From assembly GCA_913059105.1 (NCBI GenBank), contig CAJXRL010000106.1, positions 1 to 8,513 on the forward strand: 8,513 nt of DNA. Direction: 5' to 3'. The translations under genes and the position numbers were made by a program. This DNA is from an uncultured Flavobacteriales bacterium. GTDB taxonomy: Bacteria; Bacteroidota; Bacteroidia; Flavobacteriales_E; Vicingaceae. The notes beneath the pieces are model-generated. The model was not told where the DNA came from and did not search any database. It saw only the letters and a list, made by a program, of their open reading frames with translations. Within the stretch, counting starts at the first letter, position 1. Every line of letters starts with the position of its first letter. Positions 7,098 through 8,513 of the stretch are shown here, piece by piece.

Positions 7098-8432
7098 CTA
7101 TATCATCTCCAAAATTTCATCTTCAACTTCTTGACTGTCCCATAGCTGTTCTATGTTTTCCTTTGCCATGATGCCATCCATAATTTTCTCTTGTCGCTTG
7201 CCATTGGCCAACGCTTCAGAATAAGGGATATGACTAAAGGTAACCTGAGAGTAAAGCGGAACCCACTTATCTGGGTACTTGTTATACATTTTCTTTTCTA
7301 TTTTTTTCCGCAACAAGAAACTTTCATCTGCTACTAAATCTCTCATTTCAATAAAATTTTGCAAAGCTAAATTTGAAATAGCATCTGCATCCTTTTTACG
7401 TTCATCAGAAAACTGCTTAAATGACTTATTCCAGTCTTGTTTATTCGCCTCAAATATTTCATTGAAAACCGTGCAATCCTCAAATCCAGAATTCATTCCT
7501 TGCCCATAGAATGGAACAATAGCATGAGAAGCATCGCCCATCATAATGATTTGGTCTTTGTAATTCCAAGGCGAGCAACGAACTGTTACCAATGACGCTG
7601 TAGGGTTTTCAAAATACTCTTCAATTAAATTTGGCATTAATTCAACCGCATCTGGAAAAACAGTATTGAAGAATTTCTCAACAACATCTCGAGTCTTTAA
7701 TGACTCAAATGAGTTTTCTCCTTCAAACGGAAAAAACAAAGTACATGTAAAACTACCATCTTCGTTCGCCAAAGCAATCATCATATACTCTCCTCTTGGC
7801 CATATGTGCAATGCGTTTTTGTCAATTTTGAATCCCCCACCGTCAGCAGCCGGGATCGTTAATTCCTTATAACCATGATCCAAATACATTTGCTGATAGT
7901 TGAAACGGTCTGTTTTCATTAACCTTTTTCGAATTGCAGAGAATGCTCCATCCGTCGCAAAAATTCTACCATCACGAACAACCTTCTTTTTGTTGGTTGA
8001 AGTATTTAAGAAGCTTAGTTCGTTATTTTTTAAATTAACATCTAAGCATATATGATTGAAAAAGAACGCTACATTTTCAAAGGTATCTGCACAATTCATC
8101 AGTTTTTGATTTAACAAACCTCTGCTAACAGAGAAAATAGCTTCATCAACTTTTCCGTATTGCTGAAAAGTAGTATTCCCTTCTTCGTCGTGCATCATTC
8201 TGCCACGCATGGGAATTGCAATTTTTTCTATTTCTGCTTGAATACCTGCTTCAGAAATGGCTTTCCATCCTCTATTCGACAAGGCCAAATTAATTGAGCG
8301 TCCTGCGATTAAATCTACTTTTCGCATATCAGCTCTACGCTCGTAAACCTCTACTTGATATCCTTTCTTCGCCATATAAATGGCTTGCAAAGAGCCCACT
8401 AATCCTGCTCCAACAATAATTACTTTTTCCAT
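7098..8432 (-). CDS. kmo: Kynurenine 3-monooxygenase
   Basis: A 444-residue FAD-dependent, NAD(P)H-using aromatic hydroxylase converting L-kynurenine to 3-hydroxykynurenine, a step of tryptophan catabolism and aerobic NAD/quinolinate synthesis. Visible are the FAD-binding GAGLVG (8-13) with VYERR (29-33), the KMO-typical GRSINLALSNRGW (44-56), the ATDGAFS segment (159-165) and the second FAD motif MGDASHAIVPFYGQGMNSGF (298-317). By alignment from memory with the human enzyme, the substrate-binding residues are kept: R78, Y92, N314 and N359 (in QNFIEMRD). It lacks the C-terminal membrane anchor of the eukaryotic enzyme, as expected in bacteria, and is probably soluble. ATG 8430-8432 follows the stop of an upstream gene by one base, so it is inside an operon. 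Other kynurenine-pathway genes are not in the window; they may lie beyond the right edge. Confidence 0.96.
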   Translation of the reverse strand: MEKVIIVGAGLVGSLQAIYMAKKGYQVEVYERRADMRKVDLIAGRSINLALSNRGWKAISEAGIQAEIEKIAIPMRGRMMHDEEGNTTFQQYGKVDEAIFSVSRGLLNQKLMNCADTFENVAFFFNHICLDVNLKNNELSFLNTSTNKKKVVRDGRIFATDGAFSAIRKRLMKTDRFNYQQMYLDHGYKELTIPAADGGGFKIDKNALHIWPRGEYMMIALANEDGSFTCTLFFPFEGENSFESLKTRDVVEKFFNTVFPDAVELMPNLIEEYFENPTASLVTVRCSPWNYKDQIIMMGDASHAIVPFYGQGMNSGFEDCTVFNEIFEANKQDWNKSFKQFSDERKKDADAISNLALQNFIEMRDLVADESFLLRKKIEKKMYNKYPDKWVPLYSQVTFSHIPYSEALANGKRQEKIMDGIMAKENIEQLWDSQEVEDEILEMI

Positions 8433-8433
8433 A

Positions 8434-8484
8434 TTATTTCAATTCTTCAAGCGATTTTTCTATAATTTGACCGAAATTAAATAC
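8434..8484 (-). CDS. C-terminal 16 codons of an unidentified gene (cut by contig edge)
   Basis: Reading the minus strand from the adapter junction at 8484, an open frame encodes VFNFGQIIEKSLEELK and stops at TAA (8434-8436), one base before the kmo ATG. The tight spacing matches the 3-bp and 0-bp gaps of the other operons here and supports a real gene end rather than chance. Sixteen residues are too few to name it. A kynurenine-pathway partner such as kynureninase is possible by context only. Most of the gene lies beyond the insert. Confidence 0.6.
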   Translation of the reverse strand, partial: VFNFGQIIEKSLEELK

Positions 8485-8513
8485 CTGTCTCTTATACACA
8501 TCTCCGAGCCCAC
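8485..8513 (+). other. Illumina Nextera i7-side adapter (non-genomic)
   Basis: Positions 8485-8503 (CTGTCTCTTATACACATCT) are the reverse complement of the 19-bp Tn5 mosaic end, and 8504-8513 (CCGAGCCCAC) are the beginning of the Nextera read-2 adapter. The sequence stops before the i7 index. Genomic sequence ends at 8484. Together with positions 32-50 this makes a 19-bp terminal inverted repeat that is purely technical. Confidence 0.99.

Noticed and set aside
7279..7872. Plus-strand open frames at 7279-7509 and 7666-7872
   Set aside because: Both are antisense to kmo, whose motifs are intact through this region.
51..8484. A hidden defence system, CRISPR array, tRNA/rRNA or phage module
   Set aside because: Coding genes fill the insert almost completely, no repeat-spacer pattern or RNA gene is visible, and the gene products are metabolic or envelope proteins.
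32..8503. A composite transposon bounded by 19-bp Tn5-type mosaic ends
   Set aside because: The ends continue outward directly into Nextera adapter sequence, and there is no transposase or resistance gene between them, so the ends come from library tagmentation.

Overview
The window is an AT-rich bacterial fragment that most likely comes from a Bacteroidota (Flavobacteriia/Cytophagia-like) genome. The signs are the tight operons without clear Shine-Dalgarno sequences, a large TolB-propeller/outer-membrane-barrel fusion protein, a kynurenine 3-monooxygenase, a coiled-coil protein of a Bacteroidota-type family, and proteins with 'MKK...A|Q' signal peptides. Taxonomy is inferred from protein character, not from a search.

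The first 50 and last 29 bases are not genomic. They are Illumina Nextera library adapters: the i5 side with an 8-base index on the left and the start of the i7 side on the right. The genomic insert is therefore 51-8484, and the genes at both edges are cut. Any start codon placed inside 1-50 is an artefact.

Layout of the insert: (1) 51-773, plus strand, the C-terminal part of a coiled-coil protein, 5'-truncated by the contig edge. (2) 788-5583, minus strand, a compact operon read right to left: the roughly 1074-residue secreted propeller/barrel protein, a half-length TauE/SafE membrane protein whose ATG directly abuts the preceding stop, and an M20-family amidohydrolase 5 bp further on. (3) 5584-5656, a 73-bp divergent intergenic region holding a small inverted repeat at its exact midpoint. 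(4) 5657-6295, plus strand, a glyoxalase-II-like metallo-beta-lactamase-fold hydrolase, overlapping by 8 bp the convergent gene after it. (5) 6288-8484, minus strand, a second operon read right to left: the last 16 codons of an unknown gene, kynurenine 3-monooxygenase (kmo), and a secreted probable outer-membrane beta-barrel protein, with gaps of 1 and 3 bp.

The genes are mainly metabolic and envelope housekeeping: tryptophan/kynurenine catabolism (kmo), peptide or N-acyl-amino-acid hydrolysis (M20), thioester/MBL hydrolysis and outer-membrane proteins. I see no mobile element, CRISPR array, RNA gene or defence system, and no non-coding stretch over 300 bases. The points most worth a second look are the adapter contamination, the large envelope protein whose N-terminal peptidase-like domain seems to have lost its zinc-binding residues, and the half-size TauE/SafE protein locked between it and the amidohydrolase.
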